Of a stretch of 64,000 bases of DNA, positions 28,531 to 37,049 are shown piece after piece. Position 1 is the stretch's first letter. Each line of letters starts with the position of its first letter. The stretch is taken from contig JAIEMN010000019.1 in assembly GCA_019752115.1 (NCBI GenBank), positions 1-64,000 on the forward strand, in the 5' to 3' direction. The translations under genes were made by a program, and so were the position numbers. The DNA comes from Gemmatimonadaceae bacterium (lineage in GTDB: Bacteria; Gemmatimonadota; Gemmatimonadetes; Gemmatimonadales; Gemmatimonadaceae). The notes beneath the pieces were generated by a model. It worked only from the letters and a program-made list of their open reading frames with translations. It ran no database searches and was not told the DNA's origin.

Positions 28531-29499
28531 ATGGCTGCTGCCCCGACTCTCGAGTTCGAGCGTCCGCTCGCGGAACTCGAAAAGCAGATCGAGGAGCTGA
28601 AGCGACTCGCCTCCGAGCGCTCGCTCGATGTGGAGGCGGAACTCGCTCCGCTGAACAAGAAGCTGGGCGAACTGCGCGTCCAGATTTACCAGAACCTCAC
28701 GCCGCTGCAGCGCGTGCAGGTGGCGCGCATTGCCCGTCGGCCGTTCACGTCGGACTATATCCGGCTGGCGTTCACCGATTTCATCGAGCTCCACGGCGAT
28801 CGCCTCTTCCGCGAAGATGCGGCGATCATGGCCGGCTGGGCGCGCCTCGACGGCGAAACGGTGATGGTGATCGGCCATGAACGCGGCCGCGACACCAAGG
28901 AGAACCTGAAGCGCAACTTCGGCATGCCGCATCCGGAGGGGTACCGCAAGGCGCTCCGGCTCATGAAGCTCGCCGAGAAGTTCCAGGTGCCGGTCATCAC
29001 GTTCATCGATACGCCGGGCGCCTGGCCGGGGCTCGGCGCCGAAGAGCGCGGCCAGAGCGAAGCCATCGCGCGCAACCTGCTCGAAATGAGCGCGCTGCAG
29101 GTGCCGATCATCGCCACGGTCATCGGCGAAGGCGGCTCGGGCGGTGCGCTGGCGCTGGGCGTGGCTGATCGCGTCCTGATGCTCGAGAACTCGGTGTACT
29201 CCACGATTTCGGTCGAAGGGTGCGCGGCCATTCTGTGGAAGGATGGCAAGAGCCCGGAGATGCGGGAAAAGGCCGCGCAGGCGCTGCGCGTCACCGCCGC
29301 CGATCTCGTGGAATTGCGCGTTGTGGACGAGGTGGTGCCGGAGCCGGTGGGCGGGGCGCATGCGGATCATGCGGCCACGGCCAATGCGCTCAAGGACGCC
29401 CTCACGCACAATCTCGAAGAACTGCGTCGCCTCAAGCCGGACAAGCTCGTGCGACGTCGTCGCGAGAAGTTTTTGCGCATGGGCCAGTTCGCCGAGTAG
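28531..29499 (+). CDS. accA: Acetyl-CoA carboxylase, carboxyltransferase subunit alpha
   Basis: This subunit transfers carboxyl from biotin to acetyl-CoA, the first step of fatty acid synthesis, together with AccD, which is not in the window. The 322 residues show the N-terminal helical segment LAELEKQIEELKRLASER, then RPFTSDYIRLAFTDFIELHGDR, GHERGRDTKENLKRNFGMP, TFIDTPGAWPGLGAEERGQ and IGEGGSGGALALGVADRVLML, all classic AccA. Length is normal. It lies between dnaE and ricT with short gaps (30 and 11 bases), so the three are probably co-transcribed. Confidence 0.97.
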   Translation: MAAAPTLEFERPLAELEKQIEELKRLASERSLDVEAELAPLNKKLGELRVQIYQNLTPLQRVQVARIARRPFTSDYIRLAFTDFIELHGDRLFREDAAIMAGWARLDGETVMVIGHERGRDTKENLKRNFGMPHPEGYRKALRLMKLAEKFQVPVITFIDTPGAWPGLGAEERGQSEAIARNLLEMSALQVPIIATVIGEGGSGGALALGVADRVLMLENSVYSTISVEGCAAILWKDGKSPEMREKAAQALRVTAADLVELRVVDEVVPEPVGGAHADHAATANALKDALTHNLEELRRLKPDKLVRRRREKFLRMGQFAE

Positions 29500-29510
29500 G
29501 ACGGGCCGCC

Positions 29511-30788
29511 GTGGCGCACCTCATCGAAGTCGCGTTCCGCGGCAATCGCAAGGAGTTCTTCTCGTGGGACGGTGAGACGCCGCCGCCGTTGCGCGCGGGC
29601 ATCATCGTCGAAGCCGACCGCGGGGAAGACTTCGGGCGGGTGCACAGCACCGGCGAACTCGCCGAAGTGCGGTGCAAGGGGTGCGCGCATGGGTGCGGCA
29701 CCGCGCCGCCGCCACGCAAGGCGTTGCGTCTGGCGACGCGTGAGGACGAAGCCGCGGATCGCGAGCTGACCGCCGAGAATGAAAGCGCCCGCCGCCAGGC
29801 GATGGAGCGCGTCAAGGCGAATCATCTCGTCATGAAGCTCACCGATGCCGAGTGGCAGTGGGACAAGCGCAAGCTCACGATCTACTTCACGGCGGAAAAG
29901 CGCGTCGATTTCCGCGGGCTGGTGCGTGACCTCGCGGCGCTCTTCCGCACGCGCATCGAACTCAAGCAGATCGGCGTCCGCGACGAAGCAAAGCGCCTCT
30001 CCGGTGTGGGGCGCTGCGGGCGCGAGTACTGCTCATCGAGTTGGCTCCCCGACCTGCGCCCGGTCAACCTCGGCGTCGCGAAGGATCAGAAGCTGTCGCT
30101 CAACCCGCAGCAGATCTCGGGCGCCTGCGGGCGGCTGATGTGCTGCCTGCGCTATGAGCATGAGTTCTACGTGATGAGCCGCCGCCGTTTCCCGAAGGAA
30201 GGGAAGATCCTGCAGACGTCGCGCGGTGAAGAGAAGGTGATCAGCTGCGACATCTTCCATGACCGCGTCACCCTGCGCACCGCCGAGGGCGATACGCGCG
30301 TCGTGGCACTCGCGGAGCTGAAGCAGGAGACCGAGGGCTTTGACGCGGCGGCCATGGGCGCCACGGCCGAATACGCTGTGCCGCAGGCCGCGACCGCCGC
30401 GAGTATCGAACCGCAGGTGGCGTCGATGCTCGACACCATGGAGTTCGAGACGTTCTCGCTCAGTCAGGCCATTACGGTCTCCGACGAGCCGGTCCCGACG
30501 CGTGCGGGGCCGGCGGTGGACGAACCACTGGTGAGCGGCATGACCGAGGAGTTCGCGGTGGTGCGGGCGGAGTTGGCGGCGCCGTCGACGGGCTCCGTGT
30601 CGGCTCCCGTGGATGCGGCATCCGAGAGCGCGACGGATGCGACGGCGGGCGAGGCCCCGCGGCGCAAGCGCCGGCGCGGTCGGCGCGGTGGGCGGCGGCT
30701 CCGGGCGGCGGAGGAGCGGCGGAAGGCGGAGGGGGGGGCGGAAGGTGAGGGGGCGGAGGACGACGAGGGCGAGAGTGATGAGGAGTGA
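29511..30788 (+). CDS. ricT: PSP1/RicT-family protein with basic-acidic tail
   Basis: RicT (YaaT) works with RicA and RicF as an iron-sulfur complex that affects RNA maturation in Bacillus; here no partners are visible. I use the GTG at 29511, 11 bases after accA, since homology (MAHLIEVAFRGNRKEFF) begins there. The PSP1 core spans about residues 1-270 and has the signature cysteines CGREYCSSSWLPDL and ISGACGRLMCCLRYEHEF. Extra cysteines Cys55, 58 and 62 lie in RCKGCAHGCG. After residue ~290 comes a low-complexity region and an Arg-rich then acidic tail (RRKRRRGRRGGRR, then EGAEDDEGESDEE), not part of the usual family and similar in style to the protein truncated at the left edge. Confidence 0.88.
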   Translation: MAHLIEVAFRGNRKEFFSWDGETPPPLRAGIIVEADRGEDFGRVHSTGELAEVRCKGCAHGCGTAPPPRKALRLATREDEAADRELTAENESARRQAMERVKANHLVMKLTDAEWQWDKRKLTIYFTAEKRVDFRGLVRDLAALFRTRIELKQIGVRDEAKRLSGVGRCGREYCSSSWLPDLRPVNLGVAKDQKLSLNPQQISGACGRLMCCLRYEHEFYVMSRRRFPKEGKILQTSRGEEKVISCDIFHDRVTLRTAEGDTRVVALAELKQETEGFDAAAMGATAEYAVPQAATAASIEPQVASMLDTMEFETFSLSQAITVSDEPVPTRAGPAVDEPLVSGMTEEFAVVRAELAAPSTGSVSAPVDAASESATDATAGEAPRRKRRRGRRGGRRLRAAEERRKAEGGAEGEGAEDDEGESDEE

Positions 30789-30797
30789 GGGGTTGCC

Positions 30798-30875
30798 TTG
30801 GAGAGGCGAGAGGCGAGTGGGAGTATGAGCGTGAGGGGTGAGTTCGGCGCTCATCGCTCCGCCTCGCCTCTCCAA
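30798..30875. repeat. Nested inverted repeat between ricT and metG
   Basis: TTGGAGAGGCGAG (30798-30810) pairs perfectly over 13 bp with CTCGCCTCTCCAA (30863-30875). Inside, ATGAGCG (30825-30831) pairs with CGCTCAT (30848-30854). The left arm also repeats AGGCGAG. It may terminate ricT transcription or protect RNA ends; no T run follows. Confidence 0.65.
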
Positions 30876-30893
30876 CTCGATCTCGGTTCTCCA

Positions 30894-32465
30894 ATGTCAT
30901 CCCACTACATTCCGAAAATGCGCTTCTACCTGACCACCGCCATCGACTACGCCAACGGCGATCCGCATCTTGGGCACGCGCTCGAGAAGATCGGCGCCGA
31001 TGTGATTGCCCGGTACCGCCGCCAGTGTGGCGATGACGTGCATCTGCTCATTGGCATGGATGAGCACGGGCAGAAGGTGCAGCAGACGGCGGCCAAGGAC
31101 GGCGTCGATCCGCAGGCGTTCACGGACACGATCGCGGCGCGCTTTCAGGCGATGTGGGCCCGGCTGGGCATTTCGTACGATCAGTTCATTCGCACGACGA
31201 ACGCCCATCACAAGAGCGCGGTCCAGCATCTGATCCAGCGGATCTTCGAGCGCAATCCCGACGATTTCTACGAGCGCTCGTACACCGGCATGTACTGTGT
31301 CGGCTGCGAAGCGTTCAAGCAGGACGCCGATATCGTCGACGGCAAATGCGTGCTGCATCCCACGCGCACGCTCGAGGAGGTCGAGGAGCGGAACTGGTTC
31401 TTCCGGCTCTCGAAGTACCAGGGCTTCCTGCAGGAGCTGTTGGCGACGAACCCGTCGTACATCGAGCCGGAGAGCCGGCGCAACGAGATCCTTGGTCTCT
31501 TGGCGCAGGGGCTCGAGGACATCTCGGCGTCCCGAGCGCGCCTGGATTGGGCGGTGCCCTTTCCGGTGGCGCTGTCGAATGGCGAGACGCAGGGGACGTA
31601 CGTGTGGTTCGACGCGCTCCCCAACTACCTCACGGCGACGGGCTTCCCGGAGCCGGGGTACGAGCAGCGCTGGCCGGCCGATCTGCACATCGTGGGCAAG
31701 GACATCACCCGCTTTCATGTGGTGATCTGGCCCGCGATGCTCAAGGCGGCGGAGCTGCCGCTCCCCAAGCAGGTGTGGGCACACGGTTTTGTGCAGCTCG
31801 GCGGCGAACGCTTCTCCAAGAGCGCGGGCGTGAAGCTCGATCTGGGCGAGGCCATCGATCGGTTTGGGGCCGATGCGTTCCGGTATGTGCTCCTGCGCGA
31901 AGTGCCGTTCGATGGCGACGGCAACTTTTCGTGGGAGCGCTTTGAAGAGCGCTATACGAGCGATCTGGCCAATGCGTACGGCAACCTCGCCAGCCGCGCG
32001 ATGGCGATGGTTGAGAAGTACTTCGATGGCGTGGTCCCCGCCGCGACGCGCCCGGCCGAAGAGGCGGAGGACGACACCGACCTGGCCGCGTACCATGCCG
32101 CCATGCATGGCGAACAGGGCTACCTGCTCCACGACGGGTTGACCGCCGTCTACCGCATGACGCAGCGGGCGAACGAATTCACCGCCGCCACGGCCCCCTG
32201 GGCGGTGGCCAAGGACCCGGCGCGCCGCGACGAGCTGGCCACGATCCTCGCCTCGCTGATCCGGCGGATCGCGCGGCAGACGGTGCTCCTGGCGCCGTTC
32301 ATGCCCACCAAGGTCGAGGCGGTCTGGCAGCAGCTGGGGGCGCCCGGGAGCGCCGGCGGCCATCGATTCGACGCGCTGCCGGCCCTCGACCCGACCGGCT
32401 GGAAGGTGACGAAGGGGGAGGGGCTCTTTCCCCGCCCGGTCGCCGAGGGCGGCGCCAAGGCCTGA
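30894..32465 (+). CDS. metG: Methionyl-tRNA synthetase
   Basis: Class I synthetase of 523 residues. It has the HIGH variant PHLGHA near the start, the connective-peptide zinc cysteines CVGC and C..H (CVGCEAFKQDADIVDGKC then VLH), the KMSKS-type loop ERFSKSAGVKL, and the anticodon-binding helical domain to the end. The C-terminal tRNA-binding (EMAP-like) domain is absent, as in the short MetG type. Start at the ATG 30894 (MSSHYIPKMRFYLTT); an ATG at 30918 would also keep the fold. Upstream is a palindrome, downstream a strong terminator. Confidence 0.95.
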   Translation: MSSHYIPKMRFYLTTAIDYANGDPHLGHALEKIGADVIARYRRQCGDDVHLLIGMDEHGQKVQQTAAKDGVDPQAFTDTIAARFQAMWARLGISYDQFIRTTNAHHKSAVQHLIQRIFERNPDDFYERSYTGMYCVGCEAFKQDADIVDGKCVLHPTRTLEEVEERNWFFRLSKYQGFLQELLATNPSYIEPESRRNEILGLLAQGLEDISASRARLDWAVPFPVALSNGETQGTYVWFDALPNYLTATGFPEPGYEQRWPADLHIVGKDITRFHVVIWPAMLKAAELPLPKQVWAHGFVQLGGERFSKSAGVKLDLGEAIDRFGADAFRYVLLREVPFDGDGNFSWERFEERYTSDLANAYGNLASRAMAMVEKYFDGVVPAATRPAEEAEDDTDLAAYHAAMHGEQGYLLHDGLTAVYRMTQRANEFTAATAPWAVAKDPARRDELATILASLIRRIARQTVLLAPFMPTKVEAVWQQLGAPGSAGGHRFDALPALDPTGWKVTKGEGLFPRPVAEGGAKA

Positions 32466-32471
32466 CGCGAC

Positions 32472-32506
32472 CAGGGGCCCGTCACACCGGGCCCCTGTTT
32501 CGTTTC
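32472..32506 (+). terminator. Rho-independent terminator after metG
   Basis: CAGGGGCCC (32472-32480) pairs with GGGCCCCTG (32489-32497) around an eight-base loop, followed by TTTCGTTTC. It starts seven bases after the metG stop. Confidence 0.9.
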
Positions 32507-32511
32507 AATGT

Positions 32512-32577
32512 ATGAAGGGGCGTTCATTCTAAATATATCTTCATGAAGCCTCGATCGTTTGAGTGATGAAGTCTTCA
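32512..32577 (+). promoter_or_regulatory. AT-rich promoter region with three ATGAA/TTCAT dyads before the pilin operon
   Basis: Three short palindromes are visible: ATGAA-N6-TTCAT (32512-32527), CTTCATGAAG (32539-32548) and TGAAGTCTTCA (32567-32577). Between the first two lies TCTAAATATATC, the most AT-rich stretch in this part of the window and the best -10 candidate. The repeated half-site suggests a dimeric regulator. The operon starts 16 bases later at a GTG preceded by GAGG. Confidence 0.55.
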
Positions 32578-32593
32578 CTCGACGAGGTCGACC

Positions 32594-34447
32594 GTGTCTG
32601 TCCCCCGGGATGAGCGGCCACGCCGGCGCCGCGCCGGCTTTGCGCTCGAAGTCGTGCTCCTGATGCTCGTGATGTTCTCCGTGGTGGTCCTCGCCGGCCT
32701 GTCGGCGGTGACCACGATGGCGCGTACGTCCGATGCCGACTACAAGGGCGCGCGTGCCGGTTACGCTTCCGAAGGCGGTGCCGACGACATCATGTCGCAA
32801 CTCGATGCGGCGATGCAGGACGGCATCATCGACGGCAGCGATATCGCCTCGATCACCACGCCGAACGTCCCCGGCTACCGGATGTCGCAGACCACGCAGA
32901 CCACCGGCGTGCCGGTGTCGCGGACGATTTCGTCGGGCCCGTTCGCCGGCCTCTATTCGCTCAATCAGCCGATCGATATCACCGTCACCGCGCGCGACTC
33001 GTCGGGGAACAAGGCGAAGTCCGTGCTGTCGGTGAATGCGCAGACCATCCCGCTCTTTCAGTTCGGTGTGTTCTACGAGGACGACCTCGAGATCCTGCCC
33101 GGTCAGCCGATGACGTTCACCGGATGGGTGCACACCAACGGCAGTCTCTACCTCTCGTCGAACAGCGCGACCTTCCAGAGCAACATCACGACGCCGGACA
33201 GTGTGATGTGGCAGCGCAAGGACCGCAACGAGCGTCTGGGCGGCGTGCGTATCAACAACGCGAGTGGTACCGCCGTACTGCTCGACTTCGACGACCGAAG
33301 CGATCCGGGCGCGTCGTTCAAGACCAAGAGCGAGCAGAAGTTCAACGGGCGACTCATGAACCACAGCTACGGCGTCAAGCCGCTCAAGCTGCCGCTCCCC
33401 ACGAACATGCCGCCGGTCACGCTTGTCCTGCCGCGCAGCGCCGGCGACAACGCCATGGTGCAGGATGTGAAGATGGCGTGGAAGGCCGACTGGTATCTCA
33501 CAGTGAACGCGCGCGTGTTCGACATGGCCGATACCAACGCCATGAAGACCGCCTTCTGTGATTCCATTGCGCAGGTGCGCGCCCCCGGCCTCGAGGTGCC
33601 GAGTACGGCCGCGTGCCGGCGCATCTTCAAGCCGCGCGTCAACGCGTTCTACGAAGGGCGCGAGGATCTGCGCCCCGATCTGATCGACATTCACATGGAC
33701 TCGCTCCGCCTCTGGAGCGATTCGGCGCCGGCGACCCGCTCGCCGCGCATCATCTACGTGAACGTGATCAACACCAACGTGAGCGCCAACAGCGACTACG
33801 TCGCCGTGCGTCTGCGCCAGGGCGCCCGGTTGCCCGCGTCGCGCACCGCCGCCGATACCGGCGGACTGACGATCACGACCGAACGGCCGGTGTACGTGCT
33901 GGGTGACTACAACACGACGGTCTGGCGACCGGCGGCCATTCTGGGCGATGCGATCACTTTCCTCTCCACCCCGCCCAATCCCAACATGGACGCGCGCACG
34001 TCGTGGCCGTCCGCGACCCGGTGCACGAGCACCAGCGCGGGGTGGTGCGATGTGAACCAGCAGGTGATGGACCAGAACACGGCGCGCGCCACAACGGTCA
34101 ACGCCGCGCTGTTGATCGGGCACTCCGCCACGTCCTGTGACTACGCCCGAGCCGGATGCAGTTCGCCTGCCTACGGCGGCGGGCTCGAGAACCTGCCGCG
34201 CTTCCTGGAGAACTGGAACGCCGTGGTCTTCCGCTACACCGGCTCGCTCGTGTCCCTCTACCGGAGCCGCTTCGCCACCGGCCTCTGGGGCAATACCGCC
34301 AACGTCGGGTACGCGGCGGCGGGCTACTACTCGCCGCCGACACGCCAATGGAGTTTCGACGTGAACTTCCGCTTCCCCGAACGTCTGCCGCCGGGCACAC
34401 CCTCGGTGGGCACCGTCCTCCAAACGGCGTTCCGGCCGCTCTACTGA
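32594..34447 (+). CDS. PilX-like minor pilin / pilus assembly protein
   Basis: The 617-residue protein starts at a GTG with GAGG six bases upstream. It has a class III-type prepilin signal: basic RPRRRRAG, then a hydrophobic helix FALEVVLLMLVMFSVVVLAGLSAV. Cleavage would leave Phe1, and Glu is at mature position 4 rather than 5. The N-terminal ~60 residues fit PilX-N domains. The rest (about residues 100-617) includes GWVHTNGSLYLSSNS and ARVFDMADTNAMKTAFC and does not match a domain I know. It is the first of four overlapping pilin genes, so it is probably part of a minor-pilin priming complex of a type IV pilus or a related secretion pseudopilus. Confidence 0.78.
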   Translation: MSVPRDERPRRRRAGFALEVVLLMLVMFSVVVLAGLSAVTTMARTSDADYKGARAGYASEGGADDIMSQLDAAMQDGIIDGSDIASITTPNVPGYRMSQTTQTTGVPVSRTISSGPFAGLYSLNQPIDITVTARDSSGNKAKSVLSVNAQTIPLFQFGVFYEDDLEILPGQPMTFTGWVHTNGSLYLSSNSATFQSNITTPDSVMWQRKDRNERLGGVRINNASGTAVLLDFDDRSDPGASFKTKSEQKFNGRLMNHSYGVKPLKLPLPTNMPPVTLVLPRSAGDNAMVQDVKMAWKADWYLTVNARVFDMADTNAMKTAFCDSIAQVRAPGLEVPSTAACRRIFKPRVNAFYEGREDLRPDLIDIHMDSLRLWSDSAPATRSPRIIYVNVINTNVSANSDYVAVRLRQGARLPASRTAADTGGLTITTERPVYVLGDYNTTVWRPAAILGDAITFLSTPPNPNMDARTSWPSATRCTSTSAGWCDVNQQVMDQNTARATTVNAALLIGHSATSCDYARAGCSSPAYGGGLENLPRFLENWNAVVFRYTGSLVSLYRSRFATGLWGNTANVGYAAAGYYSPPTRQWSFDVNFRFPERLPPGTPSVGTVLQTAFRPLY

Positions 34448-35010
34448 TGCCAACCCGGCACCGTCTCCGTCGCGGCTTCACCACGATCGAACTGATCGTG
34501 GTGATGGCCATTGTGGGCATCGTCTTCGGCATCGTCGCGCCGCGCATGCGGCTCTCGCGCGCCATGGAAGTGCAGCTGGCGGGGATGCAGCTCGCCCAGG
34601 ACATCGATGTCGCCCGCACGCGTGCGCTGACCACACGGCAGATGGTGCGCATCTGCTTCGACTTTCCGAGCAAGTACGGCGGATATCTCGACACCGATGG
34701 CGACGGCCAGTTCGCCGAGTCTGCCGCCGAGTGGCAGGCGCTCCGCGCCTTTGGCGAGCGCGATCTGCCGCCACGCGTGGCCTATGGCCGCGGTTCGGCG
34801 CCCGCGGTGCCCGACAACGCAGACGGCGGCGATCGCACTTTTCCCGGCCGTCAGCTGCACTTCGACGCGCGGGGCCTCGTCACCCCGGTGACTGGCCGCG
34901 GCGTCGTGTATCTGCGCAGCACGGTGGACCCCACCGCAGTGGTGGCGGTGTCGGTCTCGGCCTCCGGCAACGCGCGTTTGTGGACCTATCGCAACGGACA
35001 GTGGCAATGA
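34447..35010 (+). CDS. GspH/FimT-type minor pilin
   Basis: The gene begins inside the previous stop (TGATG overlap at 34445-34449), so it is translationally coupled. The 187-residue product has the prepilin signal RRG/FTTIELIVVMAIVGIVFG with the conserved Glu at mature position 5. The following helix LSRAMEVQLAGMQLAQDIDVARTRALTTRQMVRICFDF and the C-terminal beta region (QLHFDARGLVTPVTGRGVVYL) match GspH/FimT pseudopilins. This class usually sits near the tip of the pilus or primes assembly together with PilV-, PilW- and PilX-like partners, which are its neighbours here. Confidence 0.88.
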   Translation: MPTRHRLRRGFTTIELIVVMAIVGIVFGIVAPRMRLSRAMEVQLAGMQLAQDIDVARTRALTTRQMVRICFDFPSKYGGYLDTDGDGQFAESAAEWQALRAFGERDLPPRVAYGRGSAPAVPDNADGGDRTFPGRQLHFDARGLVTPVTGRGVVYLRSTVDPTAVVAVSVSASGNARLWTYRNGQWQ

Positions 35011-35438
35011 TCCGCTTCGCTCATCGTTCACGCGCCTCGCGGACCCGTCGGTCGCGCGCCGGCTTCACCCTCTTTGCCATGGTGGTGGCGATCGTGCTGC
35101 TGGCCGCGGGGCTCTCCTCGCTGGCCACGGCGAACGCCAACACGGTCAAGCTGCAGACGCTGGCGCAGAATCGCACCAATGCGATTGCCATCGCCCGCGC
35201 CTACATCGAGCAGGTGCGCACGCGCGATCCGTGGCTGCTGCAATCGGAATCGCCGGTGCGGCTCAATGCCGATGGTACCGCGTCGGCGTCGGGCGCCTAT
35301 ACCCGCTCGCTCACCGTCACCACCACGCGGCAGAACCTGGTGCGCGTGGAAGTCCGCGTGGACTACCCACGTGCCACGACCCCGCTGCTGCTGACCACGT
35401 CGGTCTTCCGGGGCAACGGCCTCAACGGAGCGTCCTGA
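35007..35438 (+). CDS. PilV-like minor pilin lacking Glu5
   Basis: Overlaps the FimT-like gene by four bases (ATGA). The 143-residue protein has an Arg-rich leader (SRASRTRRSRAG) and prepilin helix FTLFAMVVAIVLLAAGLSSL. At mature position 5 it has Ala where most pilins have Glu. The rest includes AIAIARAYIEQVRTRDPW and a short beta stretch, consistent with PilV/GspI-type pilins by size and position in the operon. The assignment rests on leader, size and gene order, not on a detailed domain match. Confidence 0.75.
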   Translation: MIRFAHRSRASRTRRSRAGFTLFAMVVAIVLLAAGLSSLATANANTVKLQTLAQNRTNAIAIARAYIEQVRTRDPWLLQSESPVRLNADGTASASGAYTRSLTVTTTRQNLVRVEVRVDYPRATTPLLLTTSVFRGNGLNGAS

Positions 35439-36373
35439 TGCGACCCGCTGCCACTCGCCGCCGTCGCGGCTTCTCGCTCACCGAAGTGCTGATCTCCCTC
35501 ACGCTCGCCATGGTCGTCGTGAGCAGCGCCACGGCGTTCGCCGTGCAGAGCTGGCAGACGCGGCGCGGCTGGACCGTGCGGGAGACCGTTGATCGGGACG
35601 CCCGCTTCGTAGGGCTCTCGATCGCGCGCGACGTGCAGGAGGCGGGGATCGCGCTGACCAGCACGCCCGTCTTCGCCAGCATGGACACGAACGGCGATAC
35701 GCTCTCCGTGCTGAGTGTGCCGTACCAGCCGGCGGAAGCGCCCGTCTACCCGATCTACAACGACGGGGATACCCTGCCCACCTACCCGGCGGGCGGCACC
35801 TGTGGCGCGACCTGCATCGACTTTCAGAAGGTGGGGGGCACGTACGCCCTCGCCGCCGGCGATCTGGTGCGACTGCAGGTCGCGAACACCCGCCGGCTCC
35901 TGCTCCTCACCAGCGTGCAGAACGGCGCCGGGAATCTGTTCCGCATTCAGTTCCTGCCGGTGAATCGGCTGGTGAATCGGCCGTCGGGGCTCGACAGCCT
36001 GCTGCTGATGCGATCCGGAACCACGATCCAGAAGCTCAACGTGATCATGTACTACCGCGACGCCGGGACCAATCAGCTGATGCGCGCCAGCAGTTTGAAC
36101 AGCCTCGGGCAACCGGTCGGTGCGGTGGTGGCCTCCAACGTCGAGGCCTTCAACGCCCGCCTGCTCTTCACCAACGGCACGGAATCCGTCACCTACAACG
36201 GCGTGGATGCCGACACGCTCAATGACGGCAACGATCTGATCGGCGCCAAGGTGCGAGCCAAGATCCGCAGCTTCCGCAGCGACCCCGCGGTCAACAACGG
36301 GCAACCGGTCGCGCGCTGGTACGAATGGCGGGTGGCCCCGCGCAATCTGCTTTACGAAAAGAATCGCATGTAA
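35438..36373 (+). CDS. PilW-like minor pilin
   Basis: Overlaps the previous gene by one base (TGATG). The 311-residue protein has leader RPAATRRRRG, then FSLTEVLISLTLAMVVVSSA with Glu5. The region VDRDARFVGLSIARDVQEAGIAL is typical of PilW/GspJ pilins, which have an Arg-rich alpha helix leading to a large beta domain. The latter part contains a pair of cysteines (TCGATC) near residue 127. It is the last gene of the operon and is followed by a strong hairpin shared with the convergent lemA gene. Confidence 0.88.
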   Translation: MRPAATRRRRGFSLTEVLISLTLAMVVVSSATAFAVQSWQTRRGWTVRETVDRDARFVGLSIARDVQEAGIALTSTPVFASMDTNGDTLSVLSVPYQPAEAPVYPIYNDGDTLPTYPAGGTCGATCIDFQKVGGTYALAAGDLVRLQVANTRRLLLLTSVQNGAGNLFRIQFLPVNRLVNRPSGLDSLLLMRSGTTIQKLNVIMYYRDAGTNQLMRASSLNSLGQPVGAVVASNVEAFNARLLFTNGTESVTYNGVDADTLNDGNDLIGAKVRAKIRSFRSDPAVNNGQPVARWYEWRVAPRNLLYEKNRM

Positions 36374-36387
36374 TGCCGGAAACGCGA

Positions 36388-36422
36388 CGAGGCCCCGTGT
36401 GGGTGTTCCACACGGGGCCTCG
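36388..36422. terminator. Bidirectional terminator between the pilin operon and lemA
   Basis: CGAGGCCCCGTGTGG (36388-36402) pairs perfectly over 15 bp with CCACACGGGGCCTCG (36408-36422) with a GTGTT loop. It lies exactly between two convergent genes. Confidence 0.88.
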
Positions 36423-36436
36423 GCCGTTGGCGCCGC

Positions 36437-37036
36437 TTACTTCTTGTCGAAGTTGACCGTCGGCGCCGCGCGCGAGGCGGCGTCGGTCACCTCGAAGTAC
36501 GTACGCGGCTTGGCACCGGTCACCTTGGCGGTGAGCACCTGCGGGAACTTGCGGATGTACTCGTTGTACTGCCGCACCGCCGTGTTGTAATCGGTCCGCG
36601 AGACGGCAATGCGATTTTCCGTGCCCGTGAGCTCATCCTGCAGCTTGAGGAAGTTCTCGTTCGACTTGAGCTGCGGATACGCCTCGACCGCCACCGTCAG
36701 CCGCCCAAGCGCGCCGGTGAGCTGCTGATTGGCATTCGCCAGCTCGGCCGGATCGGAGCCCCCCGGACGCTGGAGCGCGCCTACGAGACCGGCGCGCGCC
36801 TGCGTGACCTCGGTGAGCACCTTCTCTTCCTGGGCGGCAAAGCCCTTCACGGTGTTCACCAGATTCGGGATCAGATCCGCACGGCGCTGGAGCTGGGCAT
36901 CGATGTTCTGCTTGGCCTGCTGCGCCTGCTCGTCGTACGACTGGATTGAGTTGTAGCCGCAGGCGCCGAGTGTCAGCGGCAGGGCGAGCCACAGGACAGC
37001 GGTGCGTCGGCGCAACGTGGACAGACGGGTCGACAT
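36437..37036 (-). CDS. lemA: LemA family lipoprotein
   Basis: The 199-residue protein shows the LemA pattern: YNSIQSYDEQAQQAKQNID, then LQRRADLIPNLVNTVKGFAAQEEKVLTEVTQARAG, and VAVEAYPQLKSNENFLKLQDEL, largely a long helical bundle. The N-terminus carries a lipobox (LPLTLGAC, Cys26), while many LemA proteins have only a membrane anchor. It is the last gene of a three-gene minus-strand operon with a nucleotidyltransferase-like gene and a TPM-domain gene. LemA and TPM proteins are often neighbours; the function of LemA is not well defined. Confidence 0.9.
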   Translation of the reverse strand: MSTRLSTLRRRTAVLWLALPLTLGACGYNSIQSYDEQAQQAKQNIDAQLQRRADLIPNLVNTVKGFAAQEEKVLTEVTQARAGLVGALQRPGGSDPAELANANQQLTGALGRLTVAVEAYPQLKSNENFLKLQDELTGTENRIAVSRTDYNTAVRQYNEYIRKFPQVLTAKVTGAKPRTYFEVTDAASRAAPTVNFDKK

Positions 37037-37049
37037 GGCAAGAATTTCC

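Noticed and set aside
25846-29409. 1187-codon open frame on the minus strand opposite dnaE and accA
   Set aside because: Antisense of two firmly identified genes; it arises from high GC and codon bias and resembles no protein.
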